Assembly (NCBI RefSeq): GCF_002958735.1
Contig: NZ_PPGH01000038.1
Location: forward strand, 1 to 64,000
Direction of reading: 5' to 3'
Source: Chromatium okenii
GTDB lineage: Bacteria > Pseudomonadota > Gammaproteobacteria > Chromatiales > Chromatiaceae
DNA: 64,000 nt
Shown here: one piece after another, positions 53,851 through 63,967 of the stretch
Layout of the letters: every line of letters starts with the position of its first letter
Numbering within the stretch: the stretch's first letter is position 1
The notes under the pieces: model-generated
What the model was told of the DNA's origin: nothing
The model's database searches: none
What the model saw: only the letters and a program-made list of their open reading frames with translations
Made by a program: the position numbers and the translations under genes

Positions 53851-54564
53851 TCATTTGTCCGCACTGGGTGTAACGCTCACCACTTCGATTCCCGCTGCAT
53901 CGCAGCGCCAGCGCACATTCAAATTATACAGTTGCATTCCAAACTCGCGCCGTTGCGGGTAACGATTCATATAACCGGGGCGCGGGTCTTGCGCCAAAAT
54001 CTGCGCAATTAACTGCCGCAATTGGCGTTGTCCGTCTGGGTCTACCAGCACGAGGTCACGCTCGGCAGCGGCGCTGAAGTGCACTGGCGTGATCGTCATT
54101 TCCGGCGGTGTAGCGAATCCACTTCGTGCGCTCGGCAGCGCATCGGCGTAAGGCACATACGGTTTGATGTCGAGCACCGGCGTTCCATCAAGCAAATCGA
54201 CTCCGCGCAACCGCAGCGCCAGCCCTCGCGCATCACGGATTAAACCCAGTTGCTCCACCGCTGATAACCCAATCGGATTGGGACGATAGGGCGCACGGCT
54301 GGCAAACACACCGACCGTTTGGCGTCCACCTAAACGCGGGGGGCGCACCGTCGGTTTCCAGCCAGCGTCGAGACAATCCGCATGAAATACAAAGAGAATC
54401 CAGACGTGTGAAAAACCGTCGAGTCCCTTAAATGCTTCTTCTCGCGCAAAGGCTGGCAGCAGTTCGAGTCGCGCTTCTGCGGCCGTGACCAACCCGGGCT
54501 GGCGAGGAATCCCGAATTTGTCGGTGTAGGGCGAGCGAATGATGCCGATAGGATTAAAGGTCAT
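53851..54564 (-). CDS. trmO: tRNA (t6A37) N6-methyltransferase TrmO
   Basis: A 237-residue protein of the TsaA/YaeB family which methylates t6A37 in tRNA-Thr. N-terminal beta-barrel: PIGIIRSPYTDKFGIPRQPGLV, FSHVWILFVFH, RPNPIGLSAVEQL and LDGTPVLDIKPYVPYAD. The C-terminal domain is complete. Confidence 0.94.
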   Translation of the reverse strand: MTFNPIGIIRSPYTDKFGIPRQPGLVTAAEARLELLPAFAREEAFKGLDGFSHVWILFVFHADCLDAGWKPTVRPPRLGGRQTVGVFASRAPYRPNPIGLSAVEQLGLIRDARGLALRLRGVDLLDGTPVLDIKPYVPYADALPSARSGFATPPEMTITPVHFSAAAERDLVLVDPDGQRQLRQLIAQILAQDPRPGYMNRYPQRREFGMQLYNLNVRWRCDAAGIEVVSVTPSADK

Positions 54565-54705
54565 TAGGCGTTACGCAGTTTTATCAATAAGCATTTGATT
54601 TAATTGAAACTTAATTTGCGCAGTGCGCAATTGTGTTTTACTTAGTTTGTTATGATATTGAAATCAAGTAAACTCTGAATACTAAAAAATTATTTGGTTA
54701 CACTA

Positions 54706-55671
54706 ATGATAAAACCTTTATTAAATTTTACAGCAGGTTTTTTCGTTCTTATTTGCAATATCTCGGTACAAGCTGGATGCTTGCCAAGTGATGATTTCGT
54801 TCCTAGCTGCAGATACAAACAGGGTGATTCTTGGTGTAAAAAACATGGAAAAGGAAATCGATATGCTTATGATGATAAATGTATTAAAAAATTTAATAAT
54901 TCTCCGCAAAACAATAGTTATAAAAACAACACAAACAATCAAAACGCTAACGTATCAGCGCCACAGGAAAAAGAAAAAGCGCCTCTTGCTTCAGGAGATG
55001 ACAAAAAACTAAGTGGAAGTAATTTTGCTGAAACATCAAAAAATTCTGAACTAATTTTTGCATTTTTTATAGATTTTATACTCCTTTTTGTAACTATTTT
55101 TATATTAATCAAGGGACTTAAAGCCGTAAAGATATTATTTCTAACCATAATTGCGCTTGTTGTGTTTGGATTCACCATCAAATTTGCTACAGGATTTTGG
55201 TTGGCTATTTTAAGTGCTGTATTTTTACTTATACTTGTAAGAAAGTACAAAAAAACCAAGAATATCTTGATAAACAAGTCATTAAATTCAACGAATGAGT
55301 TGAAAACAGACATTATAGGAATGTCACCAATACAATATGAACAGTATTGTGCCAAAATTCTCAATCACACTGGCTGGCGTGCACGAACAACTGTTGCGAG
55401 TGGCGATCAAGGGGCAGATGTTTTTGCAGAAAAAAATGGAATTATCGTTGTTATACAATGCAAGCTATATTATTCAGCAAATGTTGGGAACAAAGCAGTT
55501 CAAGAAGTTTATGCTGCAAAAGGATTTTATAACGCGCATAAAGCTTTTGTCGTTTCCAATGCTTCATATACTAATTCTGCATGTCAACTCGCATCAAAAC
55601 TCGGTGTGTTTCTTATTCATCACGATGATCTTAATCGTCTTGATAGCCTGCTTGTTTCATCTGCAAGCTGA
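54706..55671 (+). CDS. membrane-anchored Mrr-type restriction endonuclease-like protein
   Basis: A 321-residue protein, clearly AT-rich against both neighbours. A signal-like helix ends near VQAGC and is followed by a short cysteine-containing segment and an Asn/Lys-rich linker. Two or three membrane helices lie at about residues 120-185. The C-terminal domain (about 210-315) has GDQGADVFA and VVIQCKLY, the D ... QxK active site of Mrr-like PD-(D/E)xK nucleases. ATG 54706 is preferred over TTG 54694. The N-terminal segment would be periplasmic and the nuclease cytoplasmic. It may be a defence gene; no partner genes flank it. Confidence 0.8.
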   Translation: MIKPLLNFTAGFFVLICNISVQAGCLPSDDFVPSCRYKQGDSWCKKHGKGNRYAYDDKCIKKFNNSPQNNSYKNNTNNQNANVSAPQEKEKAPLASGDDKKLSGSNFAETSKNSELIFAFFIDFILLFVTIFILIKGLKAVKILFLTIIALVVFGFTIKFATGFWLAILSAVFLLILVRKYKKTKNILINKSLNSTNELKTDIIGMSPIQYEQYCAKILNHTGWRARTTVASGDQGADVFAEKNGIIVVIQCKLYYSANVGNKAVQEVYAAKGFYNAHKAFVVSNASYTNSACQLASKLGVFLIHHDDLNRLDSLLVSSAS

Positions 55672-55767
55672 TTTAATGACAGATTAACTTTTTTAACCAC
55701 GCACTCAGCCCCGTTCTAAGATTCTGGTAACATGTATCCCATTGATAGCAATGCAGGATTTTTTCTA

Positions 55768-57288
55768 ATGCCTGAAGTACTTACCGAAATCAATGAGCTG
55801 CCGTCGCATGACATCGTCGCTGCGGTTGATCTCGGTTCCAATAGTTTTCACATGATTGTTGCGCGTCTCGATGAAGGTCACATGCGCATCACTGACCGCA
55901 TCCGCGAAGTAGTGCGCCTCGGTGAAGGTTTAACGCCAGAAAAAACGCTCACGCCGGAAGTGAGTGAGCGGGCGCTGTCTTGTTTAGAGCGGTTTGGGCA
56001 ACGGTTGCGCGGTTTTGCGCCGGGCAGCGTCCGCGCAGTTGGTACGAATACGCTGCGCCAATTGCGCCCAGAAACCGGCTTTGTCGAACGCGCTGAACTC
56101 GCCCTCGGTCATCCCATTGACGTCATTGCTGGGCGCGAGGAAGCGCGGTTGATTTATCTCGGTGTGGCGCATGGTTTGGCCGCAGGCACGGAGCGGCGTT
56201 TGGTCGTTGATATTGGCGGCGGCAGCACTGAAATCATCGTCGGTCAGGGCTTTTCGTCACGCTTGCGCGAAAGTTTGCATCTCGGCTGCGTCAGTCTGTC
56301 ACGTCAAGCGTTTGCGGATGGGCGCATCACCGCCAAAGCAATGCAAAAAGCGGAATTGGCTGGCGCGTTGGAAGTGCGACCCGTCCGTGAATTATTCCGC
56401 CGCGCTCGCTGGCAACAAGCAGTGGGTTGCTCCGGCACCATTCGCGCCATCGCTGCGGTGGTGAATGCAGAAGGTTGGTGTGATAACGGAATTTCTGCGG
56501 AATCGCTGGCGCAGTTAAGTGCTGCGCTGACCGATGCCGGGCGCGTGGCAACCATCAATCTCAAAGGCTTACCGGAAGAACGCAAACCCGTTTTTGCTGG
56601 CGGTGTGGCGATTTTACGGGCGGTATTTGAGGCGCTCGGCATCACGCACATGCAGGTGTCTGATTACGCGCTGCGTGAGGGTTTGATTTACGAAATGATG
56701 GGGCGGTCGCAGCATGAAGATGTGCGCGAGCGTACTGTTGCCACTTTATGCCAACAATTCCAAACCGATCTAGCACATGCCCGGCGAGTGGAGGCGACGG
56801 CGCTGGGAATTTATCAACAACTCGCTGCGCCCTGGGATTTGAACCATCCCGAACATCCGCAAATGCTGACTTGGGCAGCGCGACTGCATGAAATCGGCGT
56901 GATGGTGGCGCACAGCCAATATCAAAAACATGGTGCTTATTTGCTGCGTAACGCTGATTTGGCTGGATTTTCACGGCAGGAACAGATGGTGCTGGCGGCG
57001 CTGGTGCTCGGACATCGCCGCAAATTTCCGATGCAGGAATTTCTGAATTTGCCAAAAGCGGAACAAAACAGCGCCCGTCATCTGTGCGTGATTTTGCGTT
57101 TGGCCGTGCTGTTGCATCGCGGGCGCTCGGCAGTGAATAAACACTTTCTCAACGTCACCGCTGACAGTGAACGGCTGGCGCTGTGTTTTCCCAATGAATG
57201 GCTGGCGCGTCATCCTTTAACGCAATTGGAACTGGAACAGGAAGCCGAGCGACTGGCGACAGCAAAAATAATTCTCACTTTTTGCTAA
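55768..57288 (+). CDS. ppx: exopolyphosphatase / guanosine pentaphosphate phosphatase
   Basis: A 506-residue Ppx/GppA protein. The actin-like ATPase fold shows VAAVDLGSNSFHMIVARL, GREEARLIYLGVAHGL and VVDIGGGSTEIIVG. The C-terminal HD-like helical region (AARLHEIGVMVAHSQYQKHGAYLL) marks the long form. ATG 55768 has AGGA eight bases upstream; an ATG at 55732 would add 12 residues. Confidence 0.94.
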   Translation: MPEVLTEINELPSHDIVAAVDLGSNSFHMIVARLDEGHMRITDRIREVVRLGEGLTPEKTLTPEVSERALSCLERFGQRLRGFAPGSVRAVGTNTLRQLRPETGFVERAELALGHPIDVIAGREEARLIYLGVAHGLAAGTERRLVVDIGGGSTEIIVGQGFSSRLRESLHLGCVSLSRQAFADGRITAKAMQKAELAGALEVRPVRELFRRARWQQAVGCSGTIRAIAAVVNAEGWCDNGISAESLAQLSAALTDAGRVATINLKGLPEERKPVFAGGVAILRAVFEALGITHMQVSDYALREGLIYEMMGRSQHEDVRERTVATLCQQFQTDLAHARRVEATALGIYQQLAAPWDLNHPEHPQMLTWAARLHEIGVMVAHSQYQKHGAYLLRNADLAGFSRQEQMVLAALVLGHRRKFPMQEFLNLPKAEQNSARHLCVILRLAVLLHRGRSAVNKHFLNVTADSERLALCFPNEWLARHPLTQLELEQEAERLATAKIILTFC

Positions 57289-57484
57289 AATTTGTCTTGT
57301 ATTCAGCCGTTAACCCTGTATGCAGCACAACATCGTGATTAAGTGACATGCTGCGATTAAACCGGTTAAAGTCTGTCGTGAACGTTGATCTCGAAAGCAC
57401 TAAATCCATTGTTTTGACAACAGAATTCAGCGGCAATGTCACCAACAGTTCAATTCTCCATGAGGGAATTTTTGCGGATAAACA

Positions 57485-57787
57485 ATGAAAAATGATACGG
57501 ATCGACCCCTGTTTGAAGACATCAGTGTGACTGGTTGGGTATTAATCGACAAGGTTAAAGCACTGATTGCGAGAGGGAATGTGCGGCGTTTAATCGTGCG
57601 CCAACCGAATGGCAAGGTGCTCATTGATGTGCCATTAACGGCAGGTGTTAGTGTGGCAGCGGTCTTAACGTTGCTCATGCCAATGCTGACGGCAATTGCG
57701 GCAATGGGTGCATTGTTTACGCAATTTCGGATTGAAATCGAACGTGATCCGACGTTGTTTGATGATGATCGTTCGCGTGATCGTTAA
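57485..57787 (+). CDS. DUF4342 domain protein
   Basis: A 100-residue protein. GWVLIDKVKALIARGNVRRLIVRQ and VLIDVPLTAGVSVAAVL match the DUF4342 pattern, with a hydrophobic segment at about 52-75. Function unknown. The 196-base gap upstream contains a TTGACA at about 57413 but no clear -10 partner. Confidence 0.8.
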   Translation: MKNDTDRPLFEDISVTGWVLIDKVKALIARGNVRRLIVRQPNGKVLIDVPLTAGVSVAAVLTLLMPMLTAIAAMGALFTQFRIEIERDPTLFDDDRSRDR

Positions 57788-57828
57788 TTGAGCGCGAACA
57801 TTTTTAACCACAGCAATAACGAGTATTG

Positions 57829-58020
57829 ATGATGCAAAAAGTGAAGAAGACCGCCGAATACACCCTGTTTCAAAAGAAATCTGGGCGCTATGCGGTAAAA
57901 GGTAAGAATAAGAAGTGGATCAATGGCGACGCAAAACAGGCGATTCTGGCGAACGAGCAGTTGATTAAAGTGATGACGCCAAAGGCAGTGCCTGAAGTGA
58001 GTGAGGAAGCTGCGGCTTAA
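57829..58020 (+). CDS. small conserved basic protein
   Basis: A 63-residue lysine-rich protein (VKKTAEYTLFQKKSGRYAVK, KKWINGDAKQAIL). Similar short proteins are seen in sulfur-oxidising gammaproteobacteria; no function is known. The start is 57829 or 57832. A strong hairpin follows. Confidence 0.7.
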   Translation: MMQKVKKTAEYTLFQKKSGRYAVKGKNKKWINGDAKQAILANEQLIKVMTPKAVPEVSEEAAA

Positions 58021-58038
58021 TTGCGCATGGTCTGATTG

Positions 58039-58075
58039 ATGCGCATCACAATGGCAATTTTCATGTGATGCGCAT
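58039..58075 (+). terminator. hairpin after the small basic protein gene
   Basis: ATGCGCATCACA (58039-58050) pairs perfectly with TGTGATGCGCAT (58064-58075). A run of seven T begins nine bases later, so termination is plausible but not ideal. Confidence 0.65.
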
Positions 58076-58108
58076 TCGCAGGTTTTTTTGAATTGATTTG
58101 AGTTCTAA

Positions 58109-58411
58109 ATGGCTATTACTGAAAAACAAAAACGCTGGCTAAAACAACAGGTGCATCATCTCAATCCTGTGGTATTGGTTGGACAGCATGGCATTACTGA
58201 TGCGGTGCTCGCCGAAGTGGAAGTAGCATTGAATCATCACGAGTTAATCAAAATTCGTGTCAATGCTGGCGACCGCGATGAACGTGATGCAGCAATTGCA
58301 GATATTCAAGCGCACACACAAGCGATGTTGATTGCGCGTATTGGTAACGTTGCTGCATTTTATCGGGCAAATATCAAAAAACGTGATCCGCTGGTGTTAC
58401 CAAAACTGTAG
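58109..58411 (+). CDS. yhbY: YhbY family ribosome-assembly RNA-binding protein
   Basis: A 100-residue CRM-domain protein: KQKRWLKQQVHHLNPVVLVGQHGIT, EVALNHHELIKIRV and the C-terminal YRANIKKRDPLVLP. It binds pre-50S particles. In many relatives it lies next to ftsJ or greA; here it stands alone. Confidence 0.93.
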   Translation: MAITEKQKRWLKQQVHHLNPVVLVGQHGITDAVLAEVEVALNHHELIKIRVNAGDRDERDAAIADIQAHTQAMLIARIGNVAAFYRANIKKRDPLVLPKL

Positions 58412-58575
58412 TTTTTAGCGGTTATATTGAGTGTTAATGAACGTTGTTGTAACGCAAGCGAAGACGGTAAAATTACGCATTTTAAGCTAGACTTAAAGTG
58501 CGTGTTTTAGGTGGTGGGATGTGCAATGCGAACCGCCAAAATTATCACACATTAGTAAAATACTAGGACGCAAAC

Positions 58576-61500
58576 ATGGCAATTTCATTTGATAGCGGTA
58601 ATAACAAAGAAAGCGGCACCGCTGCTGCTGAAACCCTCAGTGGGTTGGGCGGCAATGACACGATTACCGGTTTAGCTGGCGACGATACGTTGATCGGTGG
58701 AACTGGTGATGACTCTTTGAACGGTGGCACCGAAAAGGACACTCTGCGTGGTGACGCAGGCAAAGACACGCTGATTGGCGGTTCGGGTGACGATATTTTG
58801 AGTGGTGGCGCGGATGACGACACACTGCAAGGCGATAACGGCAATGACAAGCTAGACGGCGGTGCAGGCGTTGACAAAATGACCGGCGGCGAAGGTAATG
58901 ATTCCTATGTCGTTGATAATATCGGCGATAAAGTGATTGAGGTCATGACTGGCACCAGGGGCGGTACCGATTTAGTCACTAGTTCGATCGATTACATTCT
59001 TGGTGCCAAAGTTGAGAACTTGACACTGACTGGCTTGAAAGGTCTTACTGGCACCGGTAATGATGAGAAGAATGTTATTAATGGCAACGCTGGTGATAAC
59101 ACATTAACAGGCGGTAAAGGAAACGATACGATCAACGGCAATGCTGGTGATGACACCATTGATGGTGGAATCGGAGTTGACAGCTTGGTTGGTGGCGATG
59201 GTTCTGACGTTTATGTGGTCAGCAATGAAGAAGACATCATTGTAGAAACCGCTGTGAATGGCGATGACGATGAAGTGCAGAGTTCGGCACTGCAATATGA
59301 ATTGAATGACAACGTGGAACGCTTGACGCTGCTTGCTAAGGCTGAAAACGGAATTGGCAACGAACTCGATAATACCCTTGATGGCAATGCGCTTGATAAT
59401 GAGTTGAGCGGCGATGCTGGCAATGACACCATCAATGGCAATGACGGCGACGATATTCTCAATGGCGCTGAAGGCGATGATGAGATTAACGGTGGCGAGG
59501 GACAAGACGTTGCGATCTATCAGGGAAGTGTTGACGACTACAAATGGTATTCTGATGAGGAAGGTTGGATTGTTGAAGATCGCAGTGAGGATGGCGTTGA
59601 TGAAGGAACTGATACGCTGACTGGTATTGAAATACTGCGCTTCACCGATGGAGATGTTGTGATTGGTGAAGTCGAGCCGCCAGTCATACCAGAATTACCA
59701 CTCGTTCAAGTCGCTGTTGCAGAATTGATGCTCAATGAAGCGGATAGAACTGCGCGCATTACTGTCAATCTGTCACAAGCCTCAGATCAGACTGTCACGG
59801 TGCAATACGCGACAATTGCGGGCACGGCGACTGCTGGCGTGGATTTCAGAATCTTTGGCACGGGTACGCTGAAGTTTTTGCCGGGCAAAACCAGTCAAAC
59901 GATTACGCTTTTAGTTGTGAACGATACGCTTGATGAGGCAAATGAAACCTTCAGTGTGCAATTGAAAAACCCTGTCAATGCAACGCTGGGCACGAGTACA
60001 ACTACTGTCACCATCATGGATAATGATGATCCACAACCCATTCCGCCGCCAGTTCTTCCAACTGTGCAGTTGGATACTTCTGCCATTTCAATCGTTGAAG
60101 GCGACACGGGACAACTTGCAGTCAGTCTGTCGGTCGCAGCGACGCAAGCGGTGACGGTGGAGTACGCCGCTGTTAATGGCACTGCGGATGCTGGTGATTA
60201 CGCCGTGACTAACGGCAGCGTGACGTTTGCGCCCGGCGAGATGACTAAAAACATCGCGGTGGCGACGCTGGATGACGCGCTGGTCGAAACCACTGAAGCC
60301 TTTAGTGTGCAACTGAGCAATCCGGTCAATGCCACTTTGGTGCCAGCAGTTGCGCTGGTGACTATCGTTGATAACGATGTTCCACCGCCAGTTCTTCCAA
60401 CTATTCAGTTGGATGCCTCTGCCATCTCAATCGTTGAAGGCGACACGGGACAACTTGCAGTCAGTCTGTCGGCCGCAGCGACGCAAGCGGTGACGGTAGA
60501 TTACGCCACGGTGAATGGCACTGCGGATGCCGCTGATTACACAACAACTAGCGGCAGCGTGACGTTTGCGCCCGGCGAAATCACGAAAAACATCGCCGTA
60601 GCAACGTTAGATGACACGGCAGTTGATCCCGGTGAAACCTTCAGTGTGCAACTGAGCAATCCGGTCAATGCCACCTTGACGCCAGCAGCAGCTGCGCTGG
60701 TGACGATTGTTGACGACACACCGCAGTGCGTGGGCACCGAGGCGGACGACAATTTGACGTGCTCGGATGAGAACAACGACATCGATGCGCTTGGTGGCAA
60801 TGATGTTGTCAACGGCATGGGCGGTAATGACACCCTCACCGGCAACATGGGGAATGACACGCTGTCTGGCGGCAACGGTAATGACCAATTGCTTGGCGGC
60901 GAAGGCGACGATGTTCTGAAAGATTCCAATGGCGATGACAACATGAGCGGTGGTCTTGGTAATGACCGTTTCGTGGTGGACGGCAAGGGCACAGGACAGG
61001 TGTTGATTGAAGATACCGGCGGCGACGATACGCTGGACACTTCGGGCGCAGCAGCTGGTGTGACGCTCAAATTGACTCCCGGTCAAAACAGCACCGTCGG
61101 CGGTCAACAAATCACTCTCAGCGCGGGTGGCACGGTTAGCGATCCGCTAGATATGTATTTCTTGGAGGATTTGACTGGCTCATTTAGTGATGACGTTAAA
61201 ACGGTGAAGACGCTGGTGCCGAATGTCGTCACGGCAATTCATGATTTCCAACCGGACAGCATGTTTGGTTTGGGTTCATTTATGGATAAACCGATTGAAC
61301 CCTTTGGTCAGAACTATGGCGACTACAGTTATTATCCTGTTTACCAGTCTGATTATGTGTATGCCAATAATCTGAACCTGACGACTGATCAAGCTGCGTT
61401 CAGTACTGCATTAAATACGTTGGTACTGGGCAGCGGTAATGATTGGCAAGAGTCGCAGTTGGAAGCCTTGATGCAAGTGGCACTGCATGGCGATGACATT

Positions 61501-62253
61501 GGCTTCCGTAGCGGCGCAGTGAAAACTGTCGTGTTAATGACTGATGCGGATTATCACCGCGCTGGTGATGGAGCTTACGCAGGGATCACCACTGCAAATA
61601 ATGGCGATGGTGTATTAAATGGAGCGCCTGCTGGCACTGGTGAAGATTATCCCACCGTACCAATGGTTGCGGAGGCATTACAAACTGCGGGTATTCTGCC
61701 CATTTTTGCAGTGACCGGGGATGCTAAATCATACTATGTTGATTTAGTCAGTGAGTTAGGCTTTGGTTCGGTGGTTGATTTAACCAGTAACAGTTCTAAC
61801 TTGGTTTCGGTGATTACATCGGGTATTAAAAACTTGACCATCGCTACCGTAGAGAATGCGATTGGTTCTGCGTTTAATGACGTGATCATTGGTGATGCCA
61901 ACGCGAATGTGTTGACTGGTGGCGCTGGAGTTGACCAATTAACTGGTGGCGCAGGAAGCGATACCTTTGCGTTCCATCTGGGTGATTCAGCAGTCGGTGT
62001 TGGCGAACGCGACATCATTAAAGATTTCAGCGTGGCGACGGCGAATGAAGTGATTGATTTGAGTGACCTCTCAACTGGCGCATTGAGTTTCATCGGCACT
62101 GCTGCGTTTAGTGCTGATGGTCAGGTGCGTTATGTGCAGGATGGCGCAATGACGGTAGTGCAAATCAATTTGGAAGATGTGGTGAGTGTGCCGGAAATGG
62201 AAATTCAGTTGACGGGCAAGCTGACGTTGACTGCTGGTGATTTCATGTTGTAG
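58576..62253 (+). CDS. large RTX/Calx-beta surface protein with integrin-beta-like A domain
   Basis: A 1225-residue secreted protein with no N-terminal signal peptide. RTX calcium-binding nonapeptides (GGxGxDxLx) fill about residues 10-120, 160-220 and 265-315. Three Calx-beta repeats follow (about 375-485, 495-602, 606-714; ending TIMDND, TIVDND, TIVDD). A second RTX block (about 716-800) leads to an A-type domain (about 855-1080) with metal site DLTGSFSDD, GLGSFMDKP and VVLMTDADYH, resembling integrin beta I-domains. RTX repeats and a C-terminal domain ending TAGDFML complete it, as in type I secretion substrates. Likely an adhesin. No exporter is nearby. Confidence 0.9.
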   Translation: MAISFDSGNNKESGTAAAETLSGLGGNDTITGLAGDDTLIGGTGDDSLNGGTEKDTLRGDAGKDTLIGGSGDDILSGGADDDTLQGDNGNDKLDGGAGVDKMTGGEGNDSYVVDNIGDKVIEVMTGTRGGTDLVTSSIDYILGAKVENLTLTGLKGLTGTGNDEKNVINGNAGDNTLTGGKGNDTINGNAGDDTIDGGIGVDSLVGGDGSDVYVVSNEEDIIVETAVNGDDDEVQSSALQYELNDNVERLTLLAKAENGIGNELDNTLDGNALDNELSGDAGNDTINGNDGDDILNGAEGDDEINGGEGQDVAIYQGSVDDYKWYSDEEGWIVEDRSEDGVDEGTDTLTGIEILRFTDGDVVIGEVEPPVIPELPLVQVAVAELMLNEADRTARITVNLSQASDQTVTVQYATIAGTATAGVDFRIFGTGTLKFLPGKTSQTITLLVVNDTLDEANETFSVQLKNPVNATLGTSTTTVTIMDNDDPQPIPPPVLPTVQLDTSAISIVEGDTGQLAVSLSVAATQAVTVEYAAVNGTADAGDYAVTNGSVTFAPGEMTKNIAVATLDDALVETTEAFSVQLSNPVNATLVPAVALVTIVDNDVPPPVLPTIQLDASAISIVEGDTGQLAVSLSAAATQAVTVDYATVNGTADAADYTTTSGSVTFAPGEITKNIAVATLDDTAVDPGETFSVQLSNPVNATLTPAAAALVTIVDDTPQCVGTEADDNLTCSDENNDIDALGGNDVVNGMGGNDTLTGNMGNDTLSGGNGNDQLLGGEGDDVLKDSNGDDNMSGGLGNDRFVVDGKGTGQVLIEDTGGDDTLDTSGAAAGVTLKLTPGQNSTVGGQQITLSAGGTVSDPLDMYFLEDLTGSFSDDVKTVKTLVPNVVTAIHDFQPDSMFGLGSFMDKPIEPFGQNYGDYSYYPVYQSDYVYANNLNLTTDQAAFSTALNTLVLGSGNDWQESQLEALMQVALHGDDIGFRSGAVKTVVLMTDADYHRAGDGAYAGITTANNGDGVLNGAPAGTGEDYPTVPMVAEALQTAGILPIFAVTGDAKSYYVDLVSELGFGSVVDLTSNSSNLVSVITSGIKNLTIATVENAIGSAFNDVIIGDANANVLTGGAGVDQLTGGAGSDTFAFHLGDSAVGVGERDIIKDFSVATANEVIDLSDLSTGALSFIGTAAFSADGQVRYVQDGAMTVVQINLEDVVSVPEMEIQLTGKLTLTAGDFML

Positions 62254-62403
62254 CGTTAGATGAAGCGTTGGGTTGCTGAAATTTAATGGCAATCCAATGC
62301 TTTAATGAAAGTAACGAAGTGAGTGGTGATAAGTTGTTTTTCATCTTTGCGGCGTAGTTCACGTTTTTCTCAAAGTGGAGCTACCACAATCATCACGTCA
62401 CTA

Positions 62404-62430
62404 GAGTAGCAGAGCTACTTTGGCTTTTTT
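62404..62430 (+). terminator. intrinsic terminator between the two RTX genes
   Basis: GTAGC (62406-62410) and GCTAC (62414-62418), extendable by an A-T and G-T pair, followed by TTGGCTTTTTT. It lies 150 bases after the first RTX gene and 35 before the second, so the second needs its own promoter or read-through. Confidence 0.75.
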
Positions 62431-62464
62431 ATTCATTTTTCGATAACTTTATAGAGGTTTAACA

Positions 62465-63967
62465 ATGGCTACTAAACTCACATCTGGCCATGATAAGAAA
62501 ACTGGCACAGCAGGTGTTGACAACTTTGATGGTTCGGGTGGCAACGACACGATCACTGGTTTAGCTGGCAACGATACGTTAATCGGTGGAACTGGTAATG
62601 ACTCTTTGGATGGCGGCACTGACAATGACAACCTGAGAGGTGACGCGGGTAAAGATAAACTCGTTGGTGGCAGTGGCAACGATGTATTAGATGGTGGCGC
62701 GGATGATGATGTATTAGATGGTGGTAATGGCATCGACAAGTTGAATGGCGGCGCTGGCGCGGATGACATGAAAGGTGGTGAAGGTAACGACACCTACACC
62801 GTTGATAATATTGGTGATAAAGTCACTGAAGTGATCGCAGGCACCAGAGGTGGTGTTGATTTAGTCAACAGTTCGATCAATTACATTCTTGGCGCTAATA
62901 TTGAAAACTTGACGCTGACTGGATTGAAAGGTCTTACCGGCACTGGCAACAACGAGAAGAATGTTATCAATGGCAATGCTGGTGATAACGTATTAAAAGG
63001 TCTTAAAAGAAACGACACGATCAACGGCAACAACGGCGATGACACCATTGATGGTGGAAGCGGAGTTGACAGCTTAGTTGGTGGCGATGGTTCTGACGTT
63101 TATGTGGTTAGCAATGACGAAGACATCATTGTAGAAACCGCGGTGAATGGCGATGACGATGAAGTGCAGAGTTCGGCGCTTCAATATGAATTGAATGACA
63201 ACGTGGAACGCTTGACGCTGCTTGATGGAGCTGAAAACGGAATTGGCAACGAACTTGATAATACGCTTGACGGCAATGCGCTTGATAACGAATTGAGTGG
63301 CGGTGCTGGCAATGACACCATCAATGGTAATGAGGGCAATGACACTCTCAATGGCGCTGAAGGCGATGATGAGATCAACGGTGGTGCGGGTGATGACGTT
63401 GTCATTTATCAGGGATCGATTGAAGACTACAAAATCACCAATGATGATGGCGATTGGGTCGTAACGGATACGACTGGTGTTGATGGTGATGATACTGTTG
63501 ATGAAGGAATTGATACCATTACTGGCGTAGAACAACTGCGATTCACGGATGGCGTTTATCCGGAACCCGAACCGGTACCCGAGAATCTCACTGTGCAGAT
63601 TGAGCCATTATTAGAAGGCAATGAAGGTGACGCCATCAGATTAATGGTGACGCTATCTGCTCCTTCAGATGAAGAAGTGATGGTGACTTATACCACCCAG
63701 GATTTGACAGCGAATGTTGACGTTGATTATTGGGTTGGTACCGGTGACAGCTTCTGGTATGACGATGCGGGTAATGAATGGATTGAGGAGACGATTACTT
63801 TTGCCGCGGGTGAAACTGAGCAATTCATTCTAGTTGATCTTTACTTAGATGAAGAATTTGAGGATTACGAAGAGTTCAGCGTGACACTCACTGACGCTGT
63901 GAATGCAACACTGAGCGAGAATAATGTTGCAACTGTCGGTATTATGGATGATACCTATTATTATTAA
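62465..63967 (+). CDS. RTX protein with single Calx-beta-like repeat, paralogue of the upstream gene
   Basis: A 500-residue protein starting [12 protein letters not shown] after an AGAGG site. RTX repeats occupy about residues 20-120, 165-225 and 270-320, matching the first 370 residues of the upstream protein; some DNA stretches (63085-63220 versus 59195-59330) are nearly identical. One Calx-beta-like repeat (about 385-495) ends GIMDDTYYY and stop. The integrin-like domain and the usual C-terminal secretion region are absent. It may be a truncated duplicate or a shorter partner. Confidence 0.88.
   Translation: MATKLTSGHDKKTGTAGVDNFDGSGGNDTITGLAGNDTLIGGTGNDSLDGGTDNDNLRGDAGKDKLVGGSGNDVLDGGADDDVLDGGNGIDKLNGGAGADDMKGGEGNDTYTVDNIGDKVTEVIAGTRGGVDLVNSSINYILGANIENLTLTGLKGLTGTGNNEKNVINGNAGDNVLKGLKRNDTINGNNGDDTIDGGSGVDSLVGGDGSDVYVVSNDEDIIVETAVNGDDDEVQSSALQYELNDNVERLTLLDGAENGIGNELDNTLDGNALDNELSGGAGNDTINGNEGNDTLNGAEGDDEINGGAGDDVVIYQGSIEDYKITNDDGDWVVTDTTGVDGDDTVDEGIDTITGVEQLRFTDGVYPEPEPVPENLTVQIEPLLEGNEGDAIRLMVTLSAPSDEEVMVTYTTQDLTANVDVDYWVGTGDSFWYDDAGNEWIEETITFAAGETEQFILVDLYLDEEFEDYEEFSVTLTDAVNATLSENNVATVGIMDDTYYY

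Noticed and set aside
58576..63967. CRISPR-like or tandem DNA repeat arrays
   Set aside because: The repeats are in frame with GGxGxDxLx and vary at third positions; they are RTX coding repeats. Long antisense open frames here are shadows.
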